In this document: piece after piece, positions 56,116 through 63,999 of the stretch
Layout of the letters: each line of letters starts with the position of its first letter
How positions within the stretch are numbered: position 1 is the stretch's first letter
Origin: Flavobacterium psychrotrophum
GTDB lineage: Bacteria > Bacteroidota > Bacteroidia > Flavobacteriales > Flavobacteriaceae
Length of the DNA: 64,000 nt
Direction: 5' to 3'
Assembly (NCBI RefSeq): GCF_003403075.1
Contig: NZ_CP031557.1
Span: 1,302,001-1,366,000 of the forward strand
Made by a program: the position numbers and the translations under genes
Notes under the pieces: model-generated
The model's database searches: none
Told to the model about the DNA's origin: nothing
What the model saw: only the letters and a program-made list of their open reading frames with translations

Positions 56116-56567
56116 ATTGTTGCGGGTATATATGCGGGTATGTCTTTAAGAAAAATGTACTTTTCGGCTTCGCGGTCCATCTGGCAAAAGTAATGATTAA
56201 GCCCGTTTGTTACCATAAGGTGGGTAGCATTTAATGTCATGTTATAACGGGCTATCTGGTCAAAAGTGCTTTGCGATATTGGCACCGCCGGCGCTTTACA
56301 TTCTACAATAAGGTAGATACTGCCATCGGGCCTGAATACTACTATGTCATAACGTTTGTTCATGCCGTTTACTTTTACAATCTTTTCAACGTTAACGTGC
56401 CCTTTCGGGAAGTTTTTGTCTTCCAGCAGGTAGCGCACCACATGCTGTCGTACCCATTCTTCGGGTGTAAGGATGATAAACTTTTTACGGATTTCATCAA
56501 AAATGGCTACCTTATTTTCACTATTTTTGAATCGGAAAGTATACTCCGGAAAGTTGAGCTTTTGCAT
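56112..56567 (-). CDS. Small PD-(D/E)XK protein, type I restriction HsdR N-terminal-like
   Basis: About 151 residues from ATG 56567 (MQKLNFPEYTFRF); the longer frame would run through the divergent promoter. It consists only of the HsdR_N_2-type nuclease fold. RYDIVVFRPDGSIYLIVECKAP holds the Asp and the Glu-x-Lys metal site, with Gln/Tyr motifs after it (TFDQIARYN). No helicase or methylase partner is near, so it is not a restriction system. It is widespread as a single-domain protein in Bacteroidota, function unknown. It is probably transcribed together with the glycosyltransferase. Confidence 0.85.
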   Translation of the reverse strand: MQKLNFPEYTFRFKNSENKVAIFDEIRKKFIILTPEEWVRQHVVRYLLEDKNFPKGHVNVEKIVKVNGMNKRYDIVVFRPDGSIYLIVECKAPAVPISQSTFDQIARYNMTLNATHLMVTNGLNHYFCQMDREAEKYIFLKDIPAYIPATI

Positions 56568-56571
56568 GGTG

Positions 56572-56579
56572 CAAAGGTA
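56572..56579 (-). promoter_or_regulatory. -7 box of the PD-(D/E)XK gene, leaderless spacing
   Basis: TACCTTTG on the minus strand, separated by 4 nt from the ATG at 56567. No TTTG at 19-20 nt is evident. It supports both the short start and a leaderless mRNA. Confidence 0.4.
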
Positions 56580-56613
56580 GTATTTTTCAAAATATATTAA
56601 TAAGCATAACAGG

Positions 56614-57618
56614 GTGGACGAGGTTACTAAAATTGTAAATGATATAAAGCAGGGCAACATTAAGCCCATTTATTTTTTAATGGGTGAGGAGCCTTATTAT
56701 ATTGACAGACTTACAGAATATATAGAAAACAACATACTTACCGAAGAAGAGAAGGGTTTTAACCAAATGGTACTTTATGGTAAAGATGTTACGGTAGAAG
56801 ATGTAATAAGCAATGCCAAGCGCTACCCCATGATGGCAGACCGCCAGGTGGTTATTGTAAAAGAGGCTCAGGAGCTTGCCCGTACCATAGATAAGTTTGA
56901 AAGCTATGCCGAAAACCCGCAACCTACCACGGTTTTAGTTATTGCTTATAAATATAAAACACTGGATAAGCGTAAAAAGGTTACCAAGCTTATGGATAAG
57001 CACGGACTGGTTTTTGAAAGCAAAAAGCTTTATGAAAACCAGGTGGGCGACTGGATTAAGCGTGTATTATCTGGTAAAGGATATGGCATAGAGCCAAAAG
57101 CCGCTGCAATGCTTGTGGAGTTTTTAGGAACCGACCTGAGCAAGATTAATAACGAACTCGAAAAGCTGGCCATTATTTTACCCCAGGGCAGCATGATAAC
57201 ACCACACCATATAGAGGAGAACATAGGCATTAGTAAAGATTACAATGTGTTTGAGTTGCGTAAAGCCATTGGCGAAAGAGACCAGCTTAAAGCCTATAAG
57301 ATAGCAGCCTATTTTGCCCAAAACCCTAAAGATAATCCGTTGGTAATGACTGTGGGGCTCGTATTTGGGTTCTTTACGCAGTTGTTGCAATACCACGGAC
57401 TTAAGGACAAGAATCCGTCTAACGCGGCCAAGATGCTTAAGGTTAACCCTTATTTTTTAAAGGATTATGATATTGCCCTGCGCAATTATCCTATGCGAAA
57501 AGTAAGCGGTATTGTGGCAACCCTGCGCGATATTGACGTAAAAAGTAAAGGAGTAGGGGCAGCGGCACTATCTAACGATGATTTGCTGAAAGAAATGCTG
57601 GTAAAGATTTTTAATTGA
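56614..57618 (+). CDS. holA: DNA polymerase III delta subunit
   Basis: A 334-residue clamp-loader subunit with a GTG start. PIYFLMGEEPYYIDRLTEYI opens the AAA+ fold without a working Walker A, followed by FNQMVLYGKDVTVEDVIS, KLYENQVGDWIKRVL and NVFELRKAIGERD, a layout typical of HolA. It opens the beta clamp during replication. It is divergent from the PD-(D/E)XK gene, with only 46 nt between start codons. It is monocistronic, followed by a MITE-like palindrome. Confidence 0.93.
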   Translation: MDEVTKIVNDIKQGNIKPIYFLMGEEPYYIDRLTEYIENNILTEEEKGFNQMVLYGKDVTVEDVISNAKRYPMMADRQVVIVKEAQELARTIDKFESYAENPQPTTVLVIAYKYKTLDKRKKVTKLMDKHGLVFESKKLYENQVGDWIKRVLSGKGYGIEPKAAAMLVEFLGTDLSKINNELEKLAIILPQGSMITPHHIEENIGISKDYNVFELRKAIGERDQLKAYKIAAYFAQNPKDNPLVMTVGLVFGFFTQLLQYHGLKDKNPSNAAKMLKVNPYFLKDYDIALRNYPMRKVSGIVATLRDIDVKSKGVGAAALSNDDLLKEMLVKIFN

Positions 57619-57628
57619 TTTTTTATAA

Positions 57629-57725
57629 GCCACGAATTACACTAATTTGCACTAATTTTAAGAGGGTAACTCATCTTAATTTTATCAATTTTATTGGAAT
57701 TTGTGAAATTAGCGTAATTAGTGGC
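57629..57725. repeat. MITE-like palindromic intergenic element
   Basis: A 97-bp element whose 20-bp ends, GCCACGAATTACACTAATTT (57629-57648) and AAATTAGCGTAATTAGTGGC (57706-57725), are inverted repeats matching at 18 of 20 positions. The AT-rich interior has no ORF. I recall similar elements scattered in flavobacterial genomes. Confidence 0.6.
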
Positions 57726-57739
57726 AAAAAATATATTTA

Positions 57740-58159
57740 ATGAGAACATCAAAAATATTTGTTACTACTGATGCTGTTATCTTTAAAAAGATAGATGGTA
57801 TAAATCATATACTTTTTATAAAACGTAAAAACGACCCTGGTAAAGGCAAATGGGCACTACCGGGTGGTTTTGTAGACGAGGGTGAAGACCTGCCCGATGC
57901 AGCTGCGCGTGAGTTGCAGGAAGAAACTGGGTTGGTAGTAAAAGACTTACAGCAGTTAGGTGCTTTTGGTAAACCGGGGCGCGACCCACGCCAACACACA
58001 GTGTCTGTTGTTTATGTAGGTTTTGCAGATGATAACGCCGAAGCAGTAGGTGCAGATGACGCTGAGGAAGCGCAATGGTTTTCGGTAAAATACTTGCCGA
58101 ATCTGGCATTTGACCACACAGATATCGTAACTTTGGCATTGGAAAAATACAAGTTATGA
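57740..58159 (+). CDS. Nudix hydrolase
   Basis: A 139-residue enzyme with a complete Nudix box at about residues 43-65 (G-x5-E-x7-REL-x-EE-x-GL, from GGFVDEGEDLPDAAARELQE onwards). Members cleave nucleoside diphosphates linked to another group. The preceding WALPGGF and the late acidic loop DDAEEAQWF fit ADP-ribose or dihydroneopterin triphosphate types. The start is 15 nt after the MITE-like element. The gene overlaps the thioesterase gene by 4 nt (ATGA). Confidence 0.9.
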   Translation: MRTSKIFVTTDAVIFKKIDGINHILFIKRKNDPGKGKWALPGGFVDEGEDLPDAAARELQEETGLVVKDLQQLGAFGKPGRDPRQHTVSVVYVGFADDNAEAVGADDAEEAQWFSVKYLPNLAFDHTDIVTLALEKYKL

Positions 58160-58554
58160 GATTTCATACCAGAAAATGGGTTAAACCCGAAGACCTAAAC
58201 CCTAATGCAACTTTATTTGGCGGTAAGCTCCTTGCATGGATAGATGAGGAAGCCGCTTTATATGCTATTATACAACTCGAAAACCAGCGTGTCGTAACAA
58301 AACACATGAGTGAGATCAACTTTATGGCTTCTGCAAAGCAGGGAGACATTGTAGAGATTGGTATAGATGTGGTAAAGTTTGGTAAAACATCTTTGGTGCT
58401 GCGCTCTGAAGTACGTAATAAAATGACCCAGGAAAAAATTATCACTGTAGATAATATTACTATGGTAGCGCTGGATAGTTTTGGCCGTCCATCTGCGCAT
58501 GGCAAAACCCAGATAGAATATGTAGATGAACGATTAGGTAAAGCAAAACTATAG
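58156..58554 (+). CDS. Acyl-CoA thioesterase (YciA-like hot-dog fold)
   Basis: A 132-residue single hot-dog protein. NPNATLFGGKLLAWIDEEAA is the central helix with the catalytic acidic residue, and VTKHMSEINFMASAKQGDIV and EIGIDVVKFGKTSLVLRSEV follow as typical strands. It hydrolyses acyl-CoA esters in the cytosol. It is translationally coupled to the Nudix gene, which may limit free CoA derivatives, although no functional link is proven. Confidence 0.9.
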   Translation: MRFHTRKWVKPEDLNPNATLFGGKLLAWIDEEAALYAIIQLENQRVVTKHMSEINFMASAKQGDIVEIGIDVVKFGKTSLVLRSEVRNKMTQEKIITVDNITMVALDSFGRPSAHGKTQIEYVDERLGKAKL

Positions 58555-58630
58555 CATTTTACTATATTGAAAGGAGAGGTAAATACTCTAAATAATTTTG
58601 ATTGCTTGTAAATACCAATTAGCACGTGTT

Positions 58631-58670
58631 TTGTCATTCTGAACGAAGCGAAAGCGTAGTGAAGAATCTC
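58631..58670. repeat. Dispersed intergenic motif GTCATTCTGAACGAAGCG
   Basis: The sequence TTGTCATTCTGAACGAAGCG followed by AAAGCGTAGTGAAGAATCTC is a form I recall as highly repeated between genes in many Bacteroidota. It has partial internal dyad symmetry and lies between two converging genes. Confidence 0.5.
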
Positions 58671-58729
58671 AAAATTAACAATTTAAATCTCTATTGGCCA
58701 AGTTGTAACAAATAGAGTCCGTTTCTGTT

Positions 58730-59662
58730 TCAATTAAAGGTAAGTGCACCCAGTATTTCTTCGCTCATAAACGGTCCACCGGGGTAGGTGGCAGTATAAT
58801 CAAGGTTAAGCCATATCTGGCCATATTCATCTTCATGATAATGTACTTCGCGGCCCCGGCTTTCGTCAGGAAACAAGTGGTCTTTAATTAAAAAGTTGGC
58901 TATTTCAAGTTCAGCTTTAGTTCCTACAAGCATTTCAGGATACAAATGCCCACCGGTATGTATAATGCGCGGTGTACCACCAATGGCGCGAATACAGGCA
59001 GCCATAAGTATGGCATGATCATCACAATCGCCTGCAAAGTGCAGTAAAGACTCATCTGCACTGGCAATATATTCGGCATTACGAGGGTCGTTTACATACG
59101 TCCACCGGTTACGAATGTCTTTAAACACAGAGAAGCACTGTATCATACGGCGCTGTTTCTGGAAACCTTTTACATTCTTGAAATATTTTGTCGCAGCACC
59201 TACCGAATAATTTCTTACGTTACGATTATTGTAATCTACCGCATCAATAATTTTAGATTTGTTAGGGAAAGGCAGTAATTTAGAAATAATAACATCTTGT
59301 GGGTTAGGGTCGTAAGCCATTGTATAGACCATAGCCTGATAATCTTCATATACCGAAGCAAAGCCATAATTACCAAAAGCCGATCCGTATAGTAAGGCTA
59401 ATATATATAGCGCAATACACACTAACAGCACTTTTTTCATGTAATGCAGCACAAGTTGTATGCCTGCCACCATGGTAATAAAAATCAGTACACGGTCTAT
59501 GTGTAGCGGCCATTCGGGGTCTACAAGATTTTGGTGCAATATGATAAACAGCGGTACCGAAATAAGAATGTTCAGTAAAAAAATGATAATAGAATCCCAG
59601 GGCTTCTTTACCTGAAGCTTTTCTCGTAGTGTTTTTAATTCGGTACGGGTGGGAAGTTTCAT
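58730..59662 (-). CDS. Membrane-anchored transglutaminase-like protease-fold protein
   Basis: A 310-residue protein with two to three N-terminal hydrophobic helices (about 22-105), then a transglutaminase-like domain. Cys213 lies in HFAGDCDDHAILMAACI, the His in RIIHTGGHLYPEM, and a later acidic residue in YGQIWLNLDYTATYPGG. Such proteins act as cysteine peptidases or protein crosslinkers. It starts 18 nt after the orphan substrate-binding protein gene, so they form an operon. The active-site face cannot be assigned to periplasm or cytosol with certainty. Confidence 0.8.
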   Translation of the reverse strand: MKLPTRTELKTLREKLQVKKPWDSIIIFLLNILISVPLFIILHQNLVDPEWPLHIDRVLIFITMVAGIQLVLHYMKKVLLVCIALYILALLYGSAFGNYGFASVYEDYQAMVYTMAYDPNPQDVIISKLLPFPNKSKIIDAVDYNNRNVRNYSVGAATKYFKNVKGFQKQRRMIQCFSVFKDIRNRWTYVNDPRNAEYIASADESLLHFAGDCDDHAILMAACIRAIGGTPRIIHTGGHLYPEMLVGTKAELEIANFLIKDHLFPDESRGREVHYHEDEYGQIWLNLDYTATYPGGPFMSEEILGALTFN

Positions 59663-59680
59663 TACCTAAACTTGCACGGT

Positions 59681-60526
59681 TTACGTTGCAAGGCTCTCAA
59701 ATGGGATGGTGTTGTTAATTATCGAAAGGTCCAGTAACTGTTCCTGTATCTTGTCAAATGTAATTTTATCCGGTTTCGTTTGCGACCAGCGGGTTAAATT
59801 TAGCCATTCGTTAATATCGTCCTGCTTTTGGTTATAGCGTTCCGCAAGCTGGCTGTCAATACCCGGTATCTGCTTAAAGGTAGATGTTTTAGAGTTGATT
59901 ATTTCAAGTACTTTTTCAATAGCTTCAGGATCGTTCTCAAGCACTTCATTACGCACGGCAATTACAAAACTGGGCCATGGTGTAGGGCAGTCGCCCACAC
60001 GCCTAAAGATGCCTTTATCTACAATGGGCTTGGTCATAAAATGCTCCCACATAAAATAATCTGCAGTGCCGGCAGTAAGTGCATCTACAGCGCCATCAAG
60101 CGTATTAATAATTTCAAAGCGCAGGTTAGCGGTATCCCAGCCTTCGTTCTCAGCATTTACAAATGCCATAAGGTGCGAACCCGACCCATAGCGGCTAATA
60201 GCCACAATTTTATTTTCAAGGTCGTCAATGGTTTCAAACGGAGATTTTGCCCCTACGTGTATGCCCCATATAAGCGGTGACTGCACATATATCTGTGCTA
60301 TTTTAGATGTGTTTCCGGCTACAATATCTTTTATTATGCCTTCGGTAAGTATTACGGCAATATCTGTTTCGCCATCGCGCAGCATCTGGCAAAGCTTGCC
60401 TGTACCTTCAGGAACGTCCGTCCATTCAAGTGCGATATCATGCTTTACAAAATCGCCATTTTCAATACATAAATGCCACGGAAGGTTAAAGTGTTCCGGT
60501 ACGCCGGCTATTTTAAGGTTTTTCAT
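59681..60526 (-). CDS. Orphan substrate-binding protein without signal peptide
   Basis: A 281-residue type II periplasmic-binding fold (NMT1/SsuA-like): LKIAGVPEHFNLPWHLCIEN at the start, DLENKIVAISRYGSGSHLMA and TLDGAVDALTAGTADYFMWE in the middle, PTPWPSFVIAVRNEVL later. No signal peptide or lipobox is present, and no ABC permease or ATPase gene is near. It therefore probably acts in the cytosol as an enzyme or ligand sensor. It is the first gene of an operon with the transglutaminase-like gene. A TAAATTTG -7 box lies at 60561-60568. Confidence 0.8.
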   Translation of the reverse strand: MKNLKIAGVPEHFNLPWHLCIENGDFVKHDIALEWTDVPEGTGKLCQMLRDGETDIAVILTEGIIKDIVAGNTSKIAQIYVQSPLIWGIHVGAKSPFETIDDLENKIVAISRYGSGSHLMAFVNAENEGWDTANLRFEIINTLDGAVDALTAGTADYFMWEHFMTKPIVDKGIFRRVGDCPTPWPSFVIAVRNEVLENDPEAIEKVLEIINSKTSTFKQIPGIDSQLAERYNQKQDDINEWLNLTRWSQTKPDKITFDKIQEQLLDLSIINNTIPFESLAT

Positions 60527-60560
60527 TATTTGTTACTTATACTTGTTATGGTAAGTAAGA

Positions 60561-60568
60561 CAAATTTA
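60561..60568 (-). promoter_or_regulatory. Putative -7 box of the substrate-binding protein operon
   Basis: TAAATTTG on the minus strand, 35 nt from the start codon; the -33 element is not recognisable. Confidence 0.3.
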
Positions 60569-60661
60569 ATACCTTAATCTATATTTTAGCCATAAAAAAT
60601 CCCTAAACCGTACTATAGATTTAGGGATAAAAGCAATTAGGGCAAGAATTGGCTGATATGG

Positions 60662-62170
60662 TTATAAAACAGGGCAGGCCTGTTTCATACTGCCACTGTT
60701 TTGCAGGGCTGTATGCCATGAAAATGCTTCTTCCAGTATATGTGGTGTGTGGCCGCCGCGTTCGCAGGCACGTGTGTAATAATCTTGCAGTGCCTCTTTA
60801 TAGTCAGGATGTACACAATTTTCTATAATAACCTGTGCGCGTTCGCGAGGTGCAAGTCCGCGAAGGTCGGCCAGGCCGTGATCTGTAACCAGTATGTCTA
60901 CATCGTGCTCGGTATGGTCTGTGTGCGATACCATTGGTACCACGTGGCTAATGGCATTATCTTCTTTAGAAGCTGACTGCGTTACAAAAATGCTCAGGTA
61001 AGCGTTACGTGCAAAATCGCCAGATCCGCCTATGCCATTCATCATTTTTGTGCCTGATAAGTGTGTAGAGTTAACATTGCCGTAGATGTCAAATTCTATA
61101 GCTGTGTTAATGCCTATAACACCCAGCCTGCGAATCACCTCCGGTGCATTGCTTATATTTTGGGGGCGCAATACAATCTTGTCTTTATATTGGTCAAAAT
61201 TGTTAAGGAGGTGATTATAACAGGTCTCTGAAACGGTTATAGAAGATGCTGATGCAAAATCCATCACACCGGCATCTATAAGATGAAAGGTGCTGTCCTG
61301 TAATACCTCACTATACATGGTAAGATTTTTAAAATTGCCTTTGGCGAAACCCATCATTACGGCATTGGCTACTTTACCTATTCCCGCCTGAAGCGGAAGT
61401 AAAGAAGGTGTAAGCCTGCCCGAAGCCACTTCATTTTCAAAAAAGTTGATAAGATGGCCGGCAATCGCAATTGTTTTTTCATCGGGTTCTGCAATGCTGG
61501 CAGGGCTGTCTATTATTTCGGTAAATACTATACCCACCACTTTTTCAGGGTCTACGGGTATGTAGTCTATACCTATTCTTGTATCGGCAGCTGTAACCGG
61601 CAGCACATTGCGGTGTGGATAAGCATCTGGTACTAAAATGTCGTGTATGCCTTTAAAAGATGTTGGTATTGCCGTGTTTATCTCAATGATTATTTTTTTA
61701 GCAAGCTTTGCAAAAGTAGCAGAGTTACCTACCGATGTTGTAGGGATAATGTTTCCATTTTCATCTACGCCCAGGGCTTCTATAACTGCAAAGTCTAATG
61801 CGGGTAAGTGGCCGTTGCTTAACTGCTCAGCTGTTTCACTTAGGTGCTGGTCAATAAATAACACGTCGCCTGAATTTATTTTTTTGCGCAACGCTGCATC
61901 TACCTGAAAAGGCATCCTTTTGTAAAGCGCATTGGCATTAGCCAGGTCGCTGTCTGTGGTGTGGCCTAGTGATGCCCCGGTTATTAATGTAATGCCTATT
62001 TGTTCTTCTGCGGCGCGCAATGCAAAAGCAGGTAATACTGCCTTGCTGTCTCCGGCTTTGGTAAAACCGCTGCTGCCTACAGTCATGTGGTCTTCAAACA
62101 TTGCTGCGGCGGCTGTGGCCGATATTATTTTAGACTGGTAATTTTTAAAAAGTATCCGTTCGGTGTTCAT
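60662..62170 (-). CDS. Acetyl-CoA hydrolase/transferase (CoA transferase family I)
   Basis: A 502-residue enzyme of the Cat1/AarC/ScpC type. HMTVGSSGFTKAGDSKAVL opens the first domain, MYSEVLQDSTFHLIDAG carries the catalytic Glu that forms the CoA thioester, and MNGIGGSGDFARNAYLS is the conserved glycine loop of the second domain. It moves CoA between acetate, succinate or propionate. It is monocistronic and divergent from an AraC gene that may control it. A TAATTTTG box at 62254-62261 could be its -7 element. Confidence 0.92.
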   Translation of the reverse strand: MNTERILFKNYQSKIISATAAAAMFEDHMTVGSSGFTKAGDSKAVLPAFALRAAEEQIGITLITGASLGHTTDSDLANANALYKRMPFQVDAALRKKINSGDVLFIDQHLSETAEQLSNGHLPALDFAVIEALGVDENGNIIPTTSVGNSATFAKLAKKIIIEINTAIPTSFKGIHDILVPDAYPHRNVLPVTAADTRIGIDYIPVDPEKVVGIVFTEIIDSPASIAEPDEKTIAIAGHLINFFENEVASGRLTPSLLPLQAGIGKVANAVMMGFAKGNFKNLTMYSEVLQDSTFHLIDAGVMDFASASSITVSETCYNHLLNNFDQYKDKIVLRPQNISNAPEVIRRLGVIGINTAIEFDIYGNVNSTHLSGTKMMNGIGGSGDFARNAYLSIFVTQSASKEDNAISHVVPMVSHTDHTEHDVDILVTDHGLADLRGLAPRERAQVIIENCVHPDYKEALQDYYTRACERGGHTPHILEEAFSWHTALQNSGSMKQACPVL

Positions 62171-62287
62171 GTTTGGATGGATTATTTTTTACAAAAAATA
62201 AAGAATTTTACCCCTGAATAGTCTGGGTTATAAAACTGTTAACTAATCTTATACAAAATTACTAAACCGTTTTCCTGACAGATTATC

Positions 62288-62295
62288 TATTTTTG
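62288..62295 (+). promoter_or_regulatory. -7 box of the AraC gene
   Basis: TATTTTTG, 26 nt before the ATG at 62322. The expected TTTG 19 nt upstream is not conserved. It overlaps the divergent control region shared with the acetyl-CoA hydrolase gene. Confidence 0.35.
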
Positions 62296-62321
62296 CCAAA
62301 TATTTATTCAAAAAAGACACT

Positions 62322-63125
62322 ATGGGCCAGAAATATTATCTTACTGATGTAGACACCGACCCTGAAAGCATCTATGTACACCACGACCTGATGGGGGAGT
62401 TGCTTATACCGGAGCATGAACATGTTAAAGCACAGTTTTTATATACCGAGGGTGGGGTGGTATATGTGCGTACAGATTCGCATACTTACTTTTTACCGGC
62501 ACGCCATTTTATGTGGATTCCGGCCGGGGTAAGGCACAGTATACACCCCAGTAGTGAAAATGTTATAATGAGAAACCTTTATTTCCCCGCAGATAAAGAT
62601 GATGCCCTGTTTTTTGAGGTAGAGGGAATATACCCGGTAAATGATCTTATATTAAACCTGCTTTTATATACTAACCGCTGGAAAGGAGATCTTAAGAAAG
62701 GGAGTAAGCATTACATTATAGCTGTTGCGTTAAAAATACTATTGGGCGACACAGCCCGCGAAAGCCTTTCGCTGTCGCTACCTATGCCTAAAGATAAACG
62801 ACTTGTAAAAGTTGTAGACTATGTAAACAAAAACCTGCATAAAACCCTTTTGTTTAGCCAGGTGGCTGCTAAGTATGGGTTTAGTACACGAACACTGCAC
62901 CGGCTGTTTATAAAAGACCTTGGCATGCCCTTTATTCGGTTTTTTACTGTCAGCCGTATGCTTAAAGCTATTGAGCTTTTAAACGAAAAGCAATTGCCTG
63001 TAAGCGAAGTAGCGATTTCTGTAGGTTATAGCAGCCTGCCTACATTTAGCAATACATTTTATAAATTACTGGGTGTGCGGCCTACAGAATATGCCAATGG
63101 TAAAAACATATTGAGCAGAGAATAA
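62322..63125 (+). CDS. AraC-family regulator with cupin domain
   Basis: A 267-residue protein. The cupin sensor covers about residues 20-95 (LLIPEHEHVKAQFLYTEGG, FLPARHFMWIPAGVRHSIH with metal-type His). Two helix-turn-helix motifs lie at the end (FSQVAAKYGFSTRTLHRLF and VSEVAISVGYSSLPTFSNTF). It is divergent from the acetyl-CoA hydrolase/transferase gene, its likely target. The ligand is unknown. Confidence 0.92.
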   Translation: MGQKYYLTDVDTDPESIYVHHDLMGELLIPEHEHVKAQFLYTEGGVVYVRTDSHTYFLPARHFMWIPAGVRHSIHPSSENVIMRNLYFPADKDDALFFEVEGIYPVNDLILNLLLYTNRWKGDLKKGSKHYIIAVALKILLGDTARESLSLSLPMPKDKRLVKVVDYVNKNLHKTLLFSQVAAKYGFSTRTLHRLFIKDLGMPFIRFFTVSRMLKAIELLNEKQLPVSEVAISVGYSSLPTFSNTFYKLLGVRPTEYANGKNILSRE

Positions 63126-63157
63126 TGATGCGTATGGAGATGAGGTATCTTTAAAAA

Positions 63158-63270
63158 AGCAAGCCCCGCTATTCTTGGAACAGAATGAGCGGGACTTAAC
63201 AAACCAACCAACCAATTATTAATAAATCTCAATGAGATTTAAATAATAAATTTTTAGCAACTTGCGTGCC
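63158..63270 (-). ncRNA. Candidate small RNA of about 110 nt
   Basis: On the minus strand a full consensus promoter (TTTG-N19-TATATTTG, 63307 down to 63277) predicts a start near 63270. The transcript would contain the stem AAATCTCA/TGAGATTT (63224-63240), a UUGGUUGGUUGGUUUG run, and a long terminator hairpin (63161-63196) followed by TTTTTT. No start codon with a useful ORF is present. I do not recognise the RNA family. Confidence 0.5.
63161..63196 (-). terminator. Terminator hairpin of the candidate small RNA
   Basis: AAGCCCCGCTATTCT (63161-63175) pairs with AGAATGAGCGGGACTT (63182-63196) with one bulge. A T-run follows on the minus strand only, which fixes the direction. Confidence 0.7.
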
Positions 63271-63276
63271 AAAGTG

Positions 63277-63307
63277 CAAATATAAACCAATTTTGATTTC
63301 CTGCAAA
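63277..63307 (-). promoter_or_regulatory. Full consensus promoter TTTG-N19-TATATTTG
   Basis: Minus strand: TTTG at 63307-63304, exactly 19 nt, TATATTTG at 63284-63277. It is the best promoter match in the window and faces away from every annotated gene start, toward the candidate small RNA. Confidence 0.6.
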
Positions 63308-63346
63308 CCAAAACTTGCTAAATGTGTAAAAAGTATTAGCAGAAAT

Positions 63347-63388
63347 AAAAAAGTCCCTGAATATGCGGGATATTAAGGAACTTTTTAA
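63347..63388 (-). terminator. Terminator of the Asn/Gly-rich protein gene
   Basis: AAAAAGTCCCT (63348-63358) pairs imperfectly with AAGGAACTTTTT (63375-63386), with a T-run on the minus strand, about 30 nt after the stop at 63415. Confidence 0.6.
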
Positions 63389-63414
63389 CTAACTCAAATT
63401 CTAAACTCTCAAAT

Positions 63415-63999
63415 TTATTTTTTCTGTTCTCCTGCACTGCGCGAACCTCCTGCAGGAGCAGCGGTACGGTAATATGTATTATTGTTATTATTATCATTAC
63501 GGCCTCCGTTATTATAGTTACCACCATTACCATTGTAACCGTTGTTTGGGTTACCATTATAGGCATATACCGGTTCATACCCCCTGCCACGGTTAGCATT
63601 GTTTACATAGCCACGAGTATCTATAATACGGCCCTGGCGGTCATACATTATGTTTAAAAGACCTATTTGGGTAAGTGCGTAGTTATTATAGCTCATATAA
63701 ACAGTACCTATACGTTTTACACGGCCGGCATAGTCATAGTTTATATAAACGTTGCCTACACGCCTTACAAGTCCGTTAACATCGTGGTCTATACGCACGC
63801 CGCGATTATCATTTGTACCGGGTGCACCATAAGTAGCGTTAGCACGGCTGCCTGTGCGGTAGTAGTTAGTACTTGTAGTTCCCGGTTGGGTATTAAAATC
63901 CATTTCACCATTAGGAAAAACCATAAACTCAATACCACGCTCTATAAACACTACGGGTTCTGCCTCACGGTAATCTACAGGGTTGTTATGATATGTTGC
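63415..63999 (-). CDS. Asn/Gly/Tyr-rich hypothetical protein, 5' end outside window
   Basis: The frame is open to the right edge (195 codons seen), so the GTG at 63951 is only an internal Val. The middle has repeated short strands of the form V-x-R-(V/I)-G-x-V-Y-(I/M)-x-Y (VRRVGNVYINYDYAGRV, KRIGTVYMSYNN), like small beta-repeats in exported Bacteroidota proteins. The C-terminal 60 residues are low-complexity Asn/Gly/Tyr. It may be a secreted surface protein, but the N-terminus that would show a signal is missing. I do not recognise a family. Confidence 0.7.
   Translation of the reverse strand, partial: ATYHNNPVDYREAEPVVFIERGIEFMVFPNGEMDFNTQPGTTSTNYYRTGSRANATYGAPGTNDNRGVRIDHDVNGLVRRVGNVYINYDYAGRVKRIGTVYMSYNNYALTQIGLLNIMYDRQGRIIDTRGYVNNANRGRGYEPVYAYNGNPNNGYNGNGGNYNNGGRNDNNNNNTYYRTAAPAGGSRSAGEQKK

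Noticed and set aside
63336..63599. Minus-strand ORF of 87 codons rich in Val, Met and Thr
   Set aside because: It is an alternate frame of the Asn/Gly repeat coding region; periodic composition explains it.
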